This document shows positions 41,834 to 51,881 of a stretch of DNA of 64,000 bases, one piece after another. The position numbers were made by a program, and so were the translations under genes. This stretch comes from Streptomyces apocyni (lineage in GTDB: Bacteria; Actinomycetota; Actinomycetes; Streptomycetales; Streptomycetaceae): the NCBI RefSeq assembly GCF_009739465.1, contig NZ_WHOM01000044.1, positions 1 to 64,000 of the forward strand. The letters are read 5' to 3'. Each line of letters begins with the position of its first letter. Positions within the stretch are counted from its first letter, which is position 1. Below the pieces are notes generated by a model. That model saw only the letters and a list, made by a program, of their open reading frames with translations. It did not search any database and had not been told where the DNA came from.

Positions 41834-44284
41834 TCAATCGATTCCGATGGGTCCCCGAAGGCCTGAAATCGTCATCACGGGAAGTCCCGATGGCACACTT
41901 CTCGCCTTCCAGACACCCAGTGCGGGATCTCCCTCGACATGAGAATTCCCGCACTCCTGCGAATGGACCACAATGCGCCCTATTACCAGTGGATCGACGG
42001 CGACGGAGAGGGATTCCCCGAGCCTGGCGCATGCCCGCACCACGTTCTCCAGTACGGAGAAAGAGAGCGCCGTGCGCGGTACATAGTGCGTGGCCCACAG
42101 GTCGTTGGGCGCGCACGGCGGCACCTCGGCGACCCGGCGGCCGTCCGGCTCCTGGGACCAGACCGCCGCCGGCACCACCGAGGACCGCCACTCCAGCAGC
42201 GGGGGCCCCGAGCGCCAGGTCGTCGTCCGCACCACATCGGGCCGGGGCAGGGAGGGCGAGCGGATGCCCCCGGGTTCGTAGACGATCCGCAGGCTGGCCT
42301 CCGGCTCCGTCCCGCCGGCACCGTCGCCCGGTCGCCGAAAGCGGACCTCGGCCACCCAGGTGTCCCCCTGGTGCGCGCCGCGCACCTCCCGCTCCCAGAG
42401 CGTGCCAGCGTCGAGACGCATCAGCTCCAGCGGTACGACCACCTCCTCCAGGCAGGCGACGCGCAGCACCGGATAGTCCTCCGGAACGACCCACTCCGCC
42501 CCCCGTACCGCGCTCTCGAGCAGCACGCTCACCGGTACCGTCGGCACGCCGTCCACCAGGAAGTCCCGCAGGACGGGGGCCGTTTCGGGATCGAAGGTCA
42601 CCCGTGAGACCAGCCGGGTGTGCGGCCGGAACTCGGCGACCTCGCCGAGGTGGAAGATCCTCGGGTACGTGCCAGTGAATCCGGGCAGATCGGGTACGAC
42701 CGGGTAGTCGGTGGCCTGGCCGGGGCTCATCGCCCCGCCCAGCGGCCCGACGAACGTGACCTCGCCCTCAGTTCCGGCAAGGAGCTCGCCCTGCCACTTC
42801 GCGAGGCCGTCGGTCACATCAAGGGCAGCCATGTAACGCAGCGTGGCCGAGAAGTTGGCGATCAGGCCGATGCGGTCCCAGGTCGGCCAGGCAAGCGTCA
42901 TGACGGGGAAGCCGACCTGGCGGCCCGCCCAGTGGCCCAGGCGCGCCAGGCCCTCGTTCGCCGCCGCGTACTCCAGCTGGCCGACCATCCCACCGAGCCT
43001 CCCGGTGAGGGAGCCCACGTTGCAGAAGAACTTGAGATCGTGGCCCCGCAGTTCCTCCAGGAGATGGACGAAGCCGCCGATCTTGGTGTGGACGGTGCGC
43101 AGGATGTCGTCGTCCGACTTCTTGGGCAGCCGGGCCGCGATGTCCACGCCCGCGTTGTGCACCACACCGGTCAGCCCGGGGCCTTCCCTGTCCAGCAGGG
43201 CGCGCACCTGCTCCCGGTCGGTGAAGTCGCACCGGGCGTAATCGACCCGTAGTCCGTCTGCCCGCGCGCCGCTGATGTTGGCGGCCAGCTCCCACAGGCG
43301 GCGGTGTCGTGCGATGTCCCGCCGGATGTCGGCCAGCGGCCGCCCCTGACGACGCTGGGCCCACAGCTCCTTCTCGTACGCCTTGAGTCCGGCCTCATCC
43401 ACGCCGAACCAGGGCTCGTCCGGTGCCGGAAAGGGCTCCCTTCCCGTCACCACGACCCGCGTGCCGTACGTTCTGGCGAGCGTGCGGGCCAGCTCCCAGC
43501 CGATGCCGCGCCCGCCGCCGGAAATCAGCACACAGTCGTCGGGGCCGAGAGTGACGGTCGGTTCCCCCACGGGCATGGCGACCGGCGTGAGCGTCAGTCG
43601 CCGTCCGTCCCGGTAGCCGACCTCCAGCTCGCCCGGGCGCCCCAGCTCCGCCGCGATGATCCCGGGCAGTTCGTGCGCCGACGCGCGGCCGGTGTCCACC
43701 ACGCGCGCGTTGCAGTTGGGCAGTTCGCGGTGGAGCGTCTTGGCGAGCCCTGCCCAGACGCCGCCCAGCGGTTGCGCCAGGTCGTCGTGCGGGTGCTGGC
43801 CCATCCCGCCGCCCAGATAGGTCACGGCCAGGTAGAACAGCCGCTGCGCCGAGGTCTCCGACGCCCAGTCCTCGTACTGCTCCCGTAGCGCCGCGACCGT
43901 CCTCAGCAGGGGGCCACTCCACGCGTCCGCCAGTCCGTCGGCTGGGGACGCGCCCGTGGAGGCAGGGCCCAGCGTGAGGTCGACGATCGCGTCCACCGCG
44001 CCGTCGCCCGGCAGGGCGGATGCCCCGCCAGCGGCCTCGTGCCGGCGTACCCGCGCTCCGCGCGCGCTCAACTCCCGCTCCACGGCGGCGGCGTCACTCG
44101 GGCCGCCGCCCAGCAGCAGGACCCGCATCCCGGCCAGCCGCGCGGGGTCGGCCGGGCTCTCCGGCAGGCTGGTGAGCTGCCACTCCATACGCGTCACCGG
44201 CTGGACAGCGCCGTCAGGGGACGTGGGTCCCGGCACGCCAACGGGTGCGTGCGGCGCCCGCCGCTCTTCCCGTACGGACAACAT
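41834..44284 (-). CDS. PKS subunit KR-DH* (DH-like domain lacks catalytic His)
   Basis: An 816-aa polyketide synthase subunit. Residues 1-240 are a KR structural half; 250-520 are the catalytic ketoreductase (ISGGGRGIG at 254-262, FFCNVGSLTGRLGG, Tyr439 in EYAAAN). Residues 550-800 form a double-hotdog dehydratase-like domain. By alignment with the DH of the large synthase, the place of its HHTVRG histidines reads DFLVDG here, so the domain is probably inactive or has another role (by eye). It lies 51 bases after the large synthase gene, on the same strand. ATG 44284 has AAAGGAG upstream. Confidence 0.85.
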   Translation of the reverse strand: MLSVREERRAPHAPVGVPGPTSPDGAVQPVTRMEWQLTSLPESPADPARLAGMRVLLLGGGPSDAAAVERELSARGARVRRHEAAGGASALPGDGAVDAIVDLTLGPASTGASPADGLADAWSGPLLRTVAALREQYEDWASETSAQRLFYLAVTYLGGGMGQHPHDDLAQPLGGVWAGLAKTLHRELPNCNARVVDTGRASAHELPGIIAAELGRPGELEVGYRDGRRLTLTPVAMPVGEPTVTLGPDDCVLISGGGRGIGWELARTLARTYGTRVVVTGREPFPAPDEPWFGVDEAGLKAYEKELWAQRRQGRPLADIRRDIARHRRLWELAANISGARADGLRVDYARCDFTDREQVRALLDREGPGLTGVVHNAGVDIAARLPKKSDDDILRTVHTKIGGFVHLLEELRGHDLKFFCNVGSLTGRLGGMVGQLEYAAANEGLARLGHWAGRQVGFPVMTLAWPTWDRIGLIANFSATLRYMAALDVTDGLAKWQGELLAGTEGEVTFVGPLGGAMSPGQATDYPVVPDLPGFTGTYPRIFHLGEVAEFRPHTRLVSRVTFDPETAPVLRDFLVDGVPTVPVSVLLESAVRGAEWVVPEDYPVLRVACLEEVVVPLELMRLDAGTLWEREVRGAHQGDTWVAEVRFRRPGDGAGGTEPEASLRIVYEPGGIRSPSLPRPDVVRTTTWRSGPPLLEWRSSVVPAAVWSQEPDGRRVAEVPPCAPNDLWATHYVPRTALSFSVLENVVRACARLGESLSVAVDPLVIGRIVVHSQECGNSHVEGDPALGVWKARSVPSGLPVMTISGLRGPIGID

Positions 44285-44335
44285 GGGCTGACTCCTTTCT
44301 TCCTCGGTTCTCTGTCAGTCCTGTTTCGGTGGCGC

Positions 44336-47300
44336 TCAGTCGCGTTCGGCGGCGATGGCCTCCCCGGTCCTGGCGTCGACGTAACCGATCAAGGTCGCCC
44401 GCATGTCCTTCATCTGCAGCAGCATCCGGCCGTCGGCGCGGGTGGCCACGAACCGGTTGTCGACCCGGTCGGACGCCAGGTCGAAGCCGGGCGGTGTCGC
44501 GTAGAGCTCGATATGGTCCCGCCCCGCCGACAGGACCTGGTCGTTCGTCTCCTCGTACAGGTCGATGCGCCTGATCGACAGCGGAGCGGCGACGGGAATG
44601 AGGTGGTCGTCGACCAGCTCCAGGACCCCGACCCTGGCCAGGCCGTCCAGCAGGATGCTCGGGACGGTGAAGCGCGAGAACGCCGGGTCGTCCGCCGGGA
44701 GCCGAAGGGCATAGCGGGCGCGTTTGCCCTTGGGGTGGATACGGGTGTCGCTGGTGGAGACGAAGGGACCCGTCAGCTTCACCGGGGAACCCTTCTGGTG
44801 GTACGGGTCGGGGACGGGGATGTCGTCGGCGGTGTCCCAGGCCTCCCAGCGCGGGGCCGCGGGGAAGGCATCGGCGAGCAGCACCCGGACCGTGAAGTGC
44901 ACCCGGTCCCGGATCAGCACGACACCTGTCGGGGACACCACGTCCTCGGTGATCCGCACGTCGACGACGCTCGTGTCACCGGGTGCGTCGACGCGTTGGG
45001 CGGTCAGCCGCTTGGGGCCCGTCCGCAGGTCGCGGTAGACGCGCAGGAAGTGCTCGAAGCGCAGGTCCTCGAAGGCGATGACGTGCTTGCCCGGGACCAG
45101 GTGCCGCGCGGCCTCGGCGGCCAGCTCGGTGACGAACGTCCCGGGCAGGGTCGGCTCGCCGCGTACCGTGTGGTGCTCCAGATAGGCGTCGGTGTTCAGG
45201 TCGAAGGGGCACTCGAAGACCGCGTGATCGCTGTCGGACTCGATCGTGCGGCGCAGGAAGAAGCCACCGCCGCTCTCGGAGGCCGAGGCCAGGTAGCCGG
45301 GGTAGAAGTCCTCGACCGTGGCGCGCTCGGCGTCCCCAAGGTGGACGAGCGAGGGCCGCCGCACGGGTGCGTGCAGTTCCTGGACGAAGTGGTGCACGCC
45401 CTCGTGGACCGGCATGCTGCTGTAGGAACCGGCCCGTTCGTAGTACGCCTTCGTCAGCTCGTCGGCGCCCATCCCCACACTGGCCCACAGGGTCCAGCCG
45501 ATGGTGAACTCGTCCTGCCGTGATGTGGCTGCCGCATGGGTCGCCGCGGTGCCCAGGAAGTCGTTGGCGGAGGCGTAGTCGGACTCGCCGAGCTGTCCGA
45601 AGTAGCCGAGCAGCGAGCCGAAGTTACACCACAGCCGGGGCGGGGCGGCGCGCAGCGCGTGCTTCAGATGGAGGTAGGACTCGACCTTGAGGTCGCGGAT
45701 GGCGGTGAACTCCCCGAAGTCCTTGTCCCGGATGAGCGCCGAGCGCTGGAGCCCGGCCGCGTTGACGAGCAGGTCGATCCGCCCCTGTTCGTCGAGGACT
45801 TGGCCGATGGCCTTCTCCACTGCCGCGCCGTCCCGCATGTCGCAGGTCAGATACGTCACCCGGCCGGCTCCGCTGTGCTCGGCCATCGCGTCGAGGTTCT
45901 GCCGGGCCGCGCGGGCGTTGAGCAGCCGGTCGAAGGCCTTGCTGATGTCCGCGACCGTCCGGCCGTCGCCGTCCTTGGCGCGTTCGGCTGAGATGTACGC
46001 CGCCCGGCCCGCCGCGAACTCCTCGTCGCTCCCGGCGAATACGGAGGCCGGATAGCTGTCGAGTGCGTTGCTGCCGAACACGTAGATCCGCGGGCCGAAG
46101 TGCCTGGCGACCGCCTTGAGTACCTCGGCGGTGATGCCACGGGCGCCGCCCGCGACGACGACCACCGAGTCCCGGTCCAGTACCGCACCGGACGCCGTGT
46201 CCAGGACGTTGGGCTCCTCCCGCAGCCGGTACGTCCTCCGCACGCCGTCGGCGTCCACGACCACCGGGAAATCCCGGTGCGCCCGGCTCTCCTCCGCCAC
46301 CAGCCGTACGGCGTCGGCCGGGTCGTTGCCCGAGGTCAGCAGGCCGAAGCTGGTGCTGCCGGTGAGTTCATGGCCCGCGCTCTTGAGCAGGCCCGTGAAG
46401 AGGCCGGAGAACGGGTGCGGGACGCCGCCGGGCACCGCGTCGAGGAAGAGCATGACCAGGGAGGAGGCCGAGGTCGACAGGGATTCGTGCAGGTTCTGTA
46501 CAGCCAGGAACACGGCGTCGTGCAGGGCGAGCAGGGGCGCCGCGCCCTCCGTGAGCGGCCGCCCGGGCGGTGCGGTGCGGCCCAGATCGCTGAACACCCT
46601 CAGGTGCCTGACTGGCCGGCCGCTACCCGCCAGTGCCGCGGCGACCGTCTGCGGGGTCACTCGCTCCACGTGGTGCCAGCCGGGGCGGGGATCGGTGAGG
46701 GCCACCGTGGAAATGACGGTCAGCTCAGCGTCCTGGTCCGCTACTTGTCGGAGCAGGCCGGGGGCGTCTGTGACGACGACGGCTCCGTCCGGCAAGAAGG
46801 GCTCCGCGTCCCGTACCCGCCGGAGCGGGACGTCCTCCAGGGCCGGGACCTGGCGGCGTACGGTCAGCGGCGTCCCGTCGCCGGTGTGGGTTGGCGAGAC
46901 GAAGCTCTCGGGCAGCTTGCCGGTCACGGCGGTGTCGGACGTCTGGTTCCCGCGCCCCTGTGGTGCGACGGTCAGGCGGAGTCGTACGCCGGAGGACTCC
47001 CCGCTCTCGTCGCGGCGGACCTCCACCGTGCCCGACGGCCCGTGCAGGGCCTTGAGGACAGCGAGCCCGCCAGCCGCGCCCAGGTACCGGGCGTACGCGG
47101 GGGCTCCGTACGGCACGGTGGGGAGCTCAGGCGCGGTGCCGGGCTCGGCCCGCGCGGCCCGGCCGTCAAGCGGCTCGTCAACGTAGGCGAGGACGGGAAG
47201 ACCCGCGTTCCGGGCGTGCTCCTCGGTGGTCAGGGCGAACAGGACGGCGCCCTCGGCCAGTTCGCTTTCCTTTTCTGGGAGCAGGTCGCCGATCAGCGCC

Positions 47301-50275
47301 CGGTACTCCGGGAGGCTGTTGCCGTTGATGCCGCCCGCGAGCGCGAAGTCCAGCTCGCCGGTGCGGAGGTAACGGCTGGCTGAGGTGATCGACGAAAGGG
47401 CGGAGGCGAAGCCGGAGTCCATGGTCATGTTCGGGCCGTGGAGGTCGAAGTAGTTCGCGACCCGCGCGGAGATGATGTTGGGCATCTGGCCCGGAAACGC
47501 GTCCTCATTGGAGGCCGGGATCACCGCCCGGACCTGCTCGCGCAGCCGGTCCAGCACCTTCGCCGCTTCAGCCGAGTCCGCCAGCGGCGAGTCGGCGAGC
47601 GCCTGCCCGGCGTCGTCCAGGTAGCACCGGTTCGCGTACAGCATGGCTGCCCTGGTCGGGCCCATGTGGCCAACGAAGACGCCGGTCTTCGCGGCCTGCG
47701 CGTCCCAGAACTCGGGTAGCTGGTCCCGGAGTCGGTGGGCGCACCGCAGGATCATGAGCTGGCAGCGGTCCAGTGCGCGGATCGTCTTGGGCGGCAGCCG
47801 GACCTCGTTGAACGGAGGCGAGGGGTAGGTGTCCCCGAAGGTGTCCAGCGGCTGCTGTCCGTCGGCGAGCCAGCGCGACACCTCGTCGTCGCCCGTCATG
47901 CCCGGCAGGTGGGAGGACCAGCCGACGATGGCGACGCGGCTGTCGGCGTCCGGCTTCCTGGTGGCCGGGATCATCCGGTCCCGGCGCCGTGCGGCCTCGG
48001 CTGCGTTCTCGCCGACGTCCTCGCCGACGATGAGGTGGGCGTTGGTACCGCCGAAGCCGAAGCCGGACACGGCCGCGAGCCTCCGCCGGTCGTCGGTGGG
48101 CTGGGGCCACCGCGCCGCCTCCGCGGGGATCTCCAGGCCGGTCTCCGCCAGCCGGAAGTCCTCACGGGCGTGGGTGAATCGGTACTGCCCGGGGATCGTC
48201 TGCTGCTGGAGGCCCATCAGGTTCTCGATGAGCGAGACGACACCCGCGGCCCAACCGGTGTGTCCGATCAGGGACTTGTTGGATGTGACGGCGGTCGTCG
48301 CGTCCGTTCCGAAGTACTCGCGCAGGGTGGTGAACTCGGCGAGGTCACCGGCCGGCGTGCCCGTCGCATGCGCGTTGATCCACCGCACATCGCCGCCGTC
48401 GACGTCGCCGCCCTCCAGGGCGCGCTGTACCGCGAGGGCCTGGCCTTCGGAGTTCGGGGCGTAGATCGCCTTGCCCTTGCCGTCGGACGAGGACCCGAAC
48501 GCGCGCAGCAGGCCGAGCACGCGGTCACCGTCCGCGCGCGCCTTGCTCAGGCGTTTGAGTACGACGAGCGCCGCGCCGTCGGCGAAGACCACCCCGTCGG
48601 CGGCCTCGTCCAGGGCATGCACGCGCCCGGTCTTGGAGAGCCCCTGGAGCTTCGAGAAGAGCACGGTGCCGCGTGGCGCCAGGGCGAAGGCCCCGCCGCA
48701 GACGGCGATGTCCTGCTTGCCCATCAGCAGGCCCTTGGCCGCGATGTCGATGGCGTACAGCGAGGAGGAGCAGGCGGTGTCGACCATGTGCAGCTCGGTG
48801 GATGGGGGGAGGATTCCCTCCATCGCCAACTCGCCCACGCGGTGGGGCAGGAAGCGCGACGGGGTCGTGCCACCGCGCCAGTACCGGCGGCTGAGCGCCG
48901 CGTCGATGCCCTCGCTCAGTTCGTCGCGCGCCCCTGCGGGCAGGTCGAGTTCGTCAACGATCCCGTGCGTCAGCCGGGTGAGGCTGCCGAGGACCCCGGC
49001 CTCCTCCAGGTGCTGGCTGCCGTCCGGGGTGTAGCCGACCACGAAGGAACAGGCGTCAGTGGCCTCGTAACGGACCCCGTCGAGCGCCTGCACCAGGCTG
49101 TGCCGTAACCACTTGGTGGTCAGCTCCTGCTCGTCGGCACCGCCGTCCATACCGTCGAGGGCGCCGTCGACTGGCTCGAAGTCGGTGATGAACACACAGT
49201 GATCGGCGTAGGCCTTGTCCTCGGCCGTCACGTCGGCTGAGTGGAAGTTCTCGTGGTGCCAGCGGTCCTGGGGGACCTTGGTGAAGAGCTCCTCACCCGA
49301 CATGCGGAGGTTCCAGAACTCCTCCGGGCTGTTGGCACCCCCGACGGCGAGCCCCATGCCCACGACGGCGATGGGATCGTCGCCGAACTCCTGCTCGGCC
49401 TCCGGCTCGTGGTCCGCGTCGGCGACAGGCCGGGGGGCCGGATCGAGCTCCGGTGCGGCCTCCGGTATGGCCTCCGGCACGGGAGCCGCCTCGGCTTGTG
49501 GGGGCGACAGCAGAGCCGCGCCGAGCGTGAGGCCACCGTCGGCGAGGATCACCTGGCCGGTGATCCAGCGCGCGTCGTCCGACGCCAGGAACGCCACGAC
49601 GGTGGCGAACTCCTCGGGCCTGCCGAGCCGTCCGAAGGGGGTGGCCCGCGCGATGACCTCCTGCATCTCCGGGGCTCGAGGGAATTTGTCCGCCACCTCG
49701 CTGTCCAGCATGGCCGCGGACGCCGTGTTGACCCGGATACCCAACGGCGCCAGTTCCACGGCCAGATACCGGGAGGCCGCCTCGGCCGCGGCCTTCGCGG
49801 GGGCGCAGGCCAAGTAGTTCGCCATCACCATCTGTGAGCTACCGAGTGCGGAAACGGTGACGATCGAGCCGCCGCCGCCCTTGGCCATGAGCAGCGCGGC
49901 GGCGCGCGCGCAGCGCAGCCCGCCCTTGTAGTTGGTTTCCAGCGCCTTGTTCAGGTGGTCGTCATTGATCTCTTCGAGCGGGAGCAGCGCGCCGTCGGCG
50001 GCGCTGTTGACGAGAATGTCGAGCCTGCCATGCAGCCGGTCGACCTCCGCGAACATGCGGTCGACCTGCTCCTGCCTGGCAACCGACGCTCGCACGAGAT
50101 CGATCCGGTAGCCTTCCGCGACCAGTTCGTCACGCGTCCGCTTGGCCTGGTCGTGCGAGTGAAAGTAGTTGAGGACGATGTGGGCGCCTCTCGCGGCGAG
50201 TTCGCGCGCGATGGCCTTGCCAATCCCTTTCGACCCGCCGGTGACCAGCGCCACCTTGCCTGTGAGGTCTTTCAT
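44336..50275 (-). CDS. Iterative PKS/PUFA-like synthase: ER(FabL-type)-KS-CLF-KR-DH
   Basis: A 1979-aa multidomain synthase. 1-255: SDR closely resembling FabL enoyl-ACP reductases (TGGSKGIG at 12-19; Tyr154 and Lys161 with Y-x6-K spacing). 300-750: ketosynthase with Cys502 (VDTACSSSLY), His636 (HATGT) and His672 (GHTGWAAG). 780-1040: second KS fold without Cys (MDSGFASAL at 952-960), a chain-length-factor type. About 1050-1370: KR structural half. 1370-1650: ketoreductase (AGGARGIT, Tyr1567 in DYASAN). 1675-1950: dehydratase with HHTVRGEPTLPG (His1701/1702) and Asp1877. There is no AT or ACP; these are in the next gene upstream in transcription. Codon 390 (49106-49108) is TTA. The KS-CLF pair is typical of PUFA/heterocyst-glycolipid synthases; the FabL-type ER fusion is unusual. 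Confidence 0.9.
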   Translation of the reverse strand: MKDLTGKVALVTGGSKGIGKAIARELAARGAHIVLNYFHSHDQAKRTRDELVAEGYRIDLVRASVARQEQVDRMFAEVDRLHGRLDILVNSAADGALLPLEEINDDHLNKALETNYKGGLRCARAAALLMAKGGGGSIVTVSALGSSQMVMANYLACAPAKAAAEAASRYLAVELAPLGIRVNTASAAMLDSEVADKFPRAPEMQEVIARATPFGRLGRPEEFATVVAFLASDDARWITGQVILADGGLTLGAALLSPPQAEAAPVPEAIPEAAPELDPAPRPVADADHEPEAEQEFGDDPIAVVGMGLAVGGANSPEEFWNLRMSGEELFTKVPQDRWHHENFHSADVTAEDKAYADHCVFITDFEPVDGALDGMDGGADEQELTTKWLRHSLVQALDGVRYEATDACSFVVGYTPDGSQHLEEAGVLGSLTRLTHGIVDELDLPAGARDELSEGIDAALSRRYWRGGTTPSRFLPHRVGELAMEGILPPSTELHMVDTACSSSLYAIDIAAKGLLMGKQDIAVCGGAFALAPRGTVLFSKLQGLSKTGRVHALDEAADGVVFADGAALVVLKRLSKARADGDRVLGLLRAFGSSSDGKGKAIYAPNSEGQALAVQRALEGGDVDGGDVRWINAHATGTPAGDLAEFTTLREYFGTDATTAVTSNKSLIGHTGWAAGVVSLIENLMGLQQQTIPGQYRFTHAREDFRLAETGLEIPAEAARWPQPTDDRRRLAAVSGFGFGGTNAHLIVGEDVGENAAEAARRRDRMIPATRKPDADSRVAIVGWSSHLPGMTGDDEVSRWLADGQQPLDTFGDTYPSPPFNEVRLPPKTIRALDRCQLMILRCAHRLRDQLPEFWDAQAAKTGVFVGHMGPTRAAMLYANRCYLDDAGQALADSPLADSAEAAKVLDRLREQVRAVIPASNEDAFPGQMPNIISARVANYFDLHGPNMTMDSGFASALSSITSASRYLRTGELDFALAGGINGNSLPEYRALIGDLLPEKESELAEGAVLFALTTEEHARNAGLPVLAYVDEPLDGRAARAEPGTAPELPTVPYGAPAYARYLGAAGGLAVLKALHGPSGTVEVRRDESGESSGVRLRLTVAPQGRGNQTSDTAVTGKLPESFVSPTHTGDGTPLTVRRQVPALEDVPLRRVRDAEPFLPDGAVVVTDAPGLLRQVADQDAELTVISTVALTDPRPGWHHVERVTPQTVAAALAGSGRPVRHLRVFSDLGRTAPPGRPLTEGAAPLLALHDAVFLAVQNLHESLSTSASSLVMLFLDAVPGGVPHPFSGLFTGLLKSAGHELTGSTSFGLLTSGNDPADAVRLVAEESRAHRDFPVVVDADGVRRTYRLREEPNVLDTASGAVLDRDSVVVVAGGARGITAEVLKAVARHFGPRIYVFGSNALDSYPASVFAGSDEEFAAGRAAYISAERAKDGDGRTVADISKAFDRLLNARAARQNLDAMAEHSGAGRVTYLTCDMRDGAAVEKAIGQVLDEQGRIDLLVNAAGLQRSALIRDKDFGEFTAIRDLKVESYLHLKHALRAAPPRLWCNFGSLLGYFGQLGESDYASANDFLGTAATHAAATSRQDEFTIGWTLWASVGMGADELTKAYYERAGSYSSMPVHEGVHHFVQELHAPVRRPSLVHLGDAERATVEDFYPGYLASASESGGGFFLRRTIESDSDHAVFECPFDLNTDAYLEHHTVRGEPTLPGTFVTELAAEAARHLVPGKHVIAFEDLRFEHFLRVYRDLRTGPKRLTAQRVDAPGDTSVVDVRITEDVVSPTGVVLIRDRVHFTVRVLLADAFPAAPRWEAWDTADDIPVPDPYHQKGSPVKLTGPFVSTSDTRIHPKGKRARYALRLPADDPAFSRFTVPSILLDGLARVGVLELVDDHLIPVAAPLSIRRIDLYEETNDQVLSAGRDHIELYATPPGFDLASDRVDNRFVATRADGRMLLQMKDMRATLIGYVDARTGEAIAAERD

Positions 50276-50337
50276 GGAGCGTGTGCCCTTCTGCTGCTAC
50301 GGGAGCGGGGAACCGGTCAGGAGCCGACGGGACGTTT

Positions 50338-51807
50338 TCAGCCCGCCGTGACGGAGCTCTGACCGGCCAGCTCCGCGAGCACGAAGTCGGCGATCCGGCC
50401 CAGCGTGCTGTGGTCCGCGAGCCGGAAACCCGACGTGCGCGGCGGCAGCCCGTAGTGCTTGGAGACCCGGGAGAGCAGTTCGACCTGCTTGACGGAGTCG
50501 ACGCCGAGCTCGGCCTCCAACTGCACGCCGTCCTCGAAGACCTCCTCCGGGTACTCCAAGGCCCCCGCGTACAGGGTCCGGAGCTCGGCGAAGACCGCGG
50601 CACGGTCCGGGGCCGCCGAGGCTCCCTCCGCGCTGGCCGGGGACGCCTCTTGTCGCGGCTCAGCGCCGGTGGCGGCTGTCTCCGGCTGGAAGGCCGCGAG
50701 GTCGTCGGCGATGCGCCGGACGACTGCCGCGCCGTGTTCGTTCCAGTACGCCTCGAACACGCGCACCGGCACGGAGGGAGCCAGCAGTGCCGCGAGGTTG
50801 GGAGTCGGGTCCGCGCCCCGCAGGGTCTCCAGGGTGGCGTCGAGCGCGAGCTGCCCGTCTCCGCCGACGGCGAGTGTGGCGAGGGAGCGCACCTCCGCCT
50901 CCTTGGTCAGGCGGGTGACCAGCTTGGACAGCGCCGCACGACCGCCCACCTCCACAAAGGTGGTGACGCCCTCGTCCTGGAGGTGACGGACGGCGGTGGC
51001 GAAACGGACCGGCTTGACGAAGTGCTCCGCCAGCAGGTCGGCCAGCGCGTCGTCGGGCTCGTAGTACCGCTGGAGAATCGGCGAGTACACCGGGAGCAGC
51101 AGCGGAAGCTGGTCCAGCTTCCTTACGTACTCGGCGAATTCAGGAGCGGCGGACGCCAGCGCCGGGGTGTGGAAGGGGAAGGGCGCGTCGATCTCGATGG
51201 TACCGATGCCCAGCTCTCCGGCGATGGCCACCACCCGGTCCAGGACCTTGCTCGGGCCGCTGACCACGGTCTGCTCGTCGTGGTTCTCGGTGGCGACCGC
51301 GAGCAGTGGGTCGTCCAGCAGGTCCAGGAGGCGCCGGGCCCGGCCCGCGCCGGCGGACAGGGCTACCATGCGGCCGTCGATGCCGTTCTGCCGCTGAATG
51401 ACCTCCACGCGCTGCACGACGATGCGTACGCCGTCCTCGATCGAGAAGGCGCCCGCGGCTACCAGCGCGGTGATCTCACCGAGGCTGTGCCCGGCGAGGA
51501 CATCGGGCCGTACGCCCCGGGCGGCCAAGACCTCGTAGGCGGCGAGGCCCGCCCCGTAGATGGCCACCTGCGAGACCCACGGGTCGCCGTCGAGTAGTTC
51601 CCGCAGGTCGGCGGCCTCGCCCGGGCCGAAGAGCGCGTCGGTTATTCGCCGCGAGAAGAGGTTCATGGTCTCCGCGTCGACCCGCTCGAAGATCTCGCGG
51701 ACCTGCGGGTAGTTCGCCTGCGCCGCGCGGAGCGCGTCGCCGTCGAATCCGCCTTGGCCGGGGAAGAGAAATGCGGTGTTCAGCTGTGCGGAAGTGTTTC
51801 CGGACAT
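50338..51807 (-). CDS. PKS subunit AT-ACP
   Basis: A 489-aa protein. Acyltransferase at 8-325 with FLFPGQGG, GHSLGE (Ser108) and PFHTPAL (His213); a 70-aa Ala/Glu/Pro linker; one acyl carrier domain at 400-480 with LGVDSVKQVELL (phosphopantetheine Ser438). It supplies malonyl units and the single carrier for the KS-CLF synthase. PUFA synthases normally carry several ACPs in tandem, so a single one is noteworthy. ATG 51807 has GGAGG upstream. 62 bases separate it from the synthase gene. Confidence 0.92.
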   Translation of the reverse strand: MSGNTSAQLNTAFLFPGQGGFDGDALRAAQANYPQVREIFERVDAETMNLFSRRITDALFGPGEAADLRELLDGDPWVSQVAIYGAGLAAYEVLAARGVRPDVLAGHSLGEITALVAAGAFSIEDGVRIVVQRVEVIQRQNGIDGRMVALSAGAGRARRLLDLLDDPLLAVATENHDEQTVVSGPSKVLDRVVAIAGELGIGTIEIDAPFPFHTPALASAAPEFAEYVRKLDQLPLLLPVYSPILQRYYEPDDALADLLAEHFVKPVRFATAVRHLQDEGVTTFVEVGGRAALSKLVTRLTKEAEVRSLATLAVGGDGQLALDATLETLRGADPTPNLAALLAPSVPVRVFEAYWNEHGAAVVRRIADDLAAFQPETAATGAEPRQEASPASAEGASAAPDRAAVFAELRTLYAGALEYPEEVFEDGVQLEAELGVDSVKQVELLSRVSKHYGLPPRTSGFRLADHSTLGRIADFVLAELAGQSSVTAG

Positions 51808-51881
51808 GATGATGCCTCCGTCGTGAAGCGGGATGAGTGAAGGGAGGGGGATGAGTGAGGGAAGGGGGTGTGGACGGCCGG

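Noticed and set aside
44336..51807. Enediyne-type PKS
   Set aside because: Enediyne synthases are single KS-AT-ACP-KR-DH-PPT proteins with a TEB thioesterase and conserved cassette partners. None of that is seen; the KS-CLF pair and separate AT-ACP fit a PUFA-like line better.
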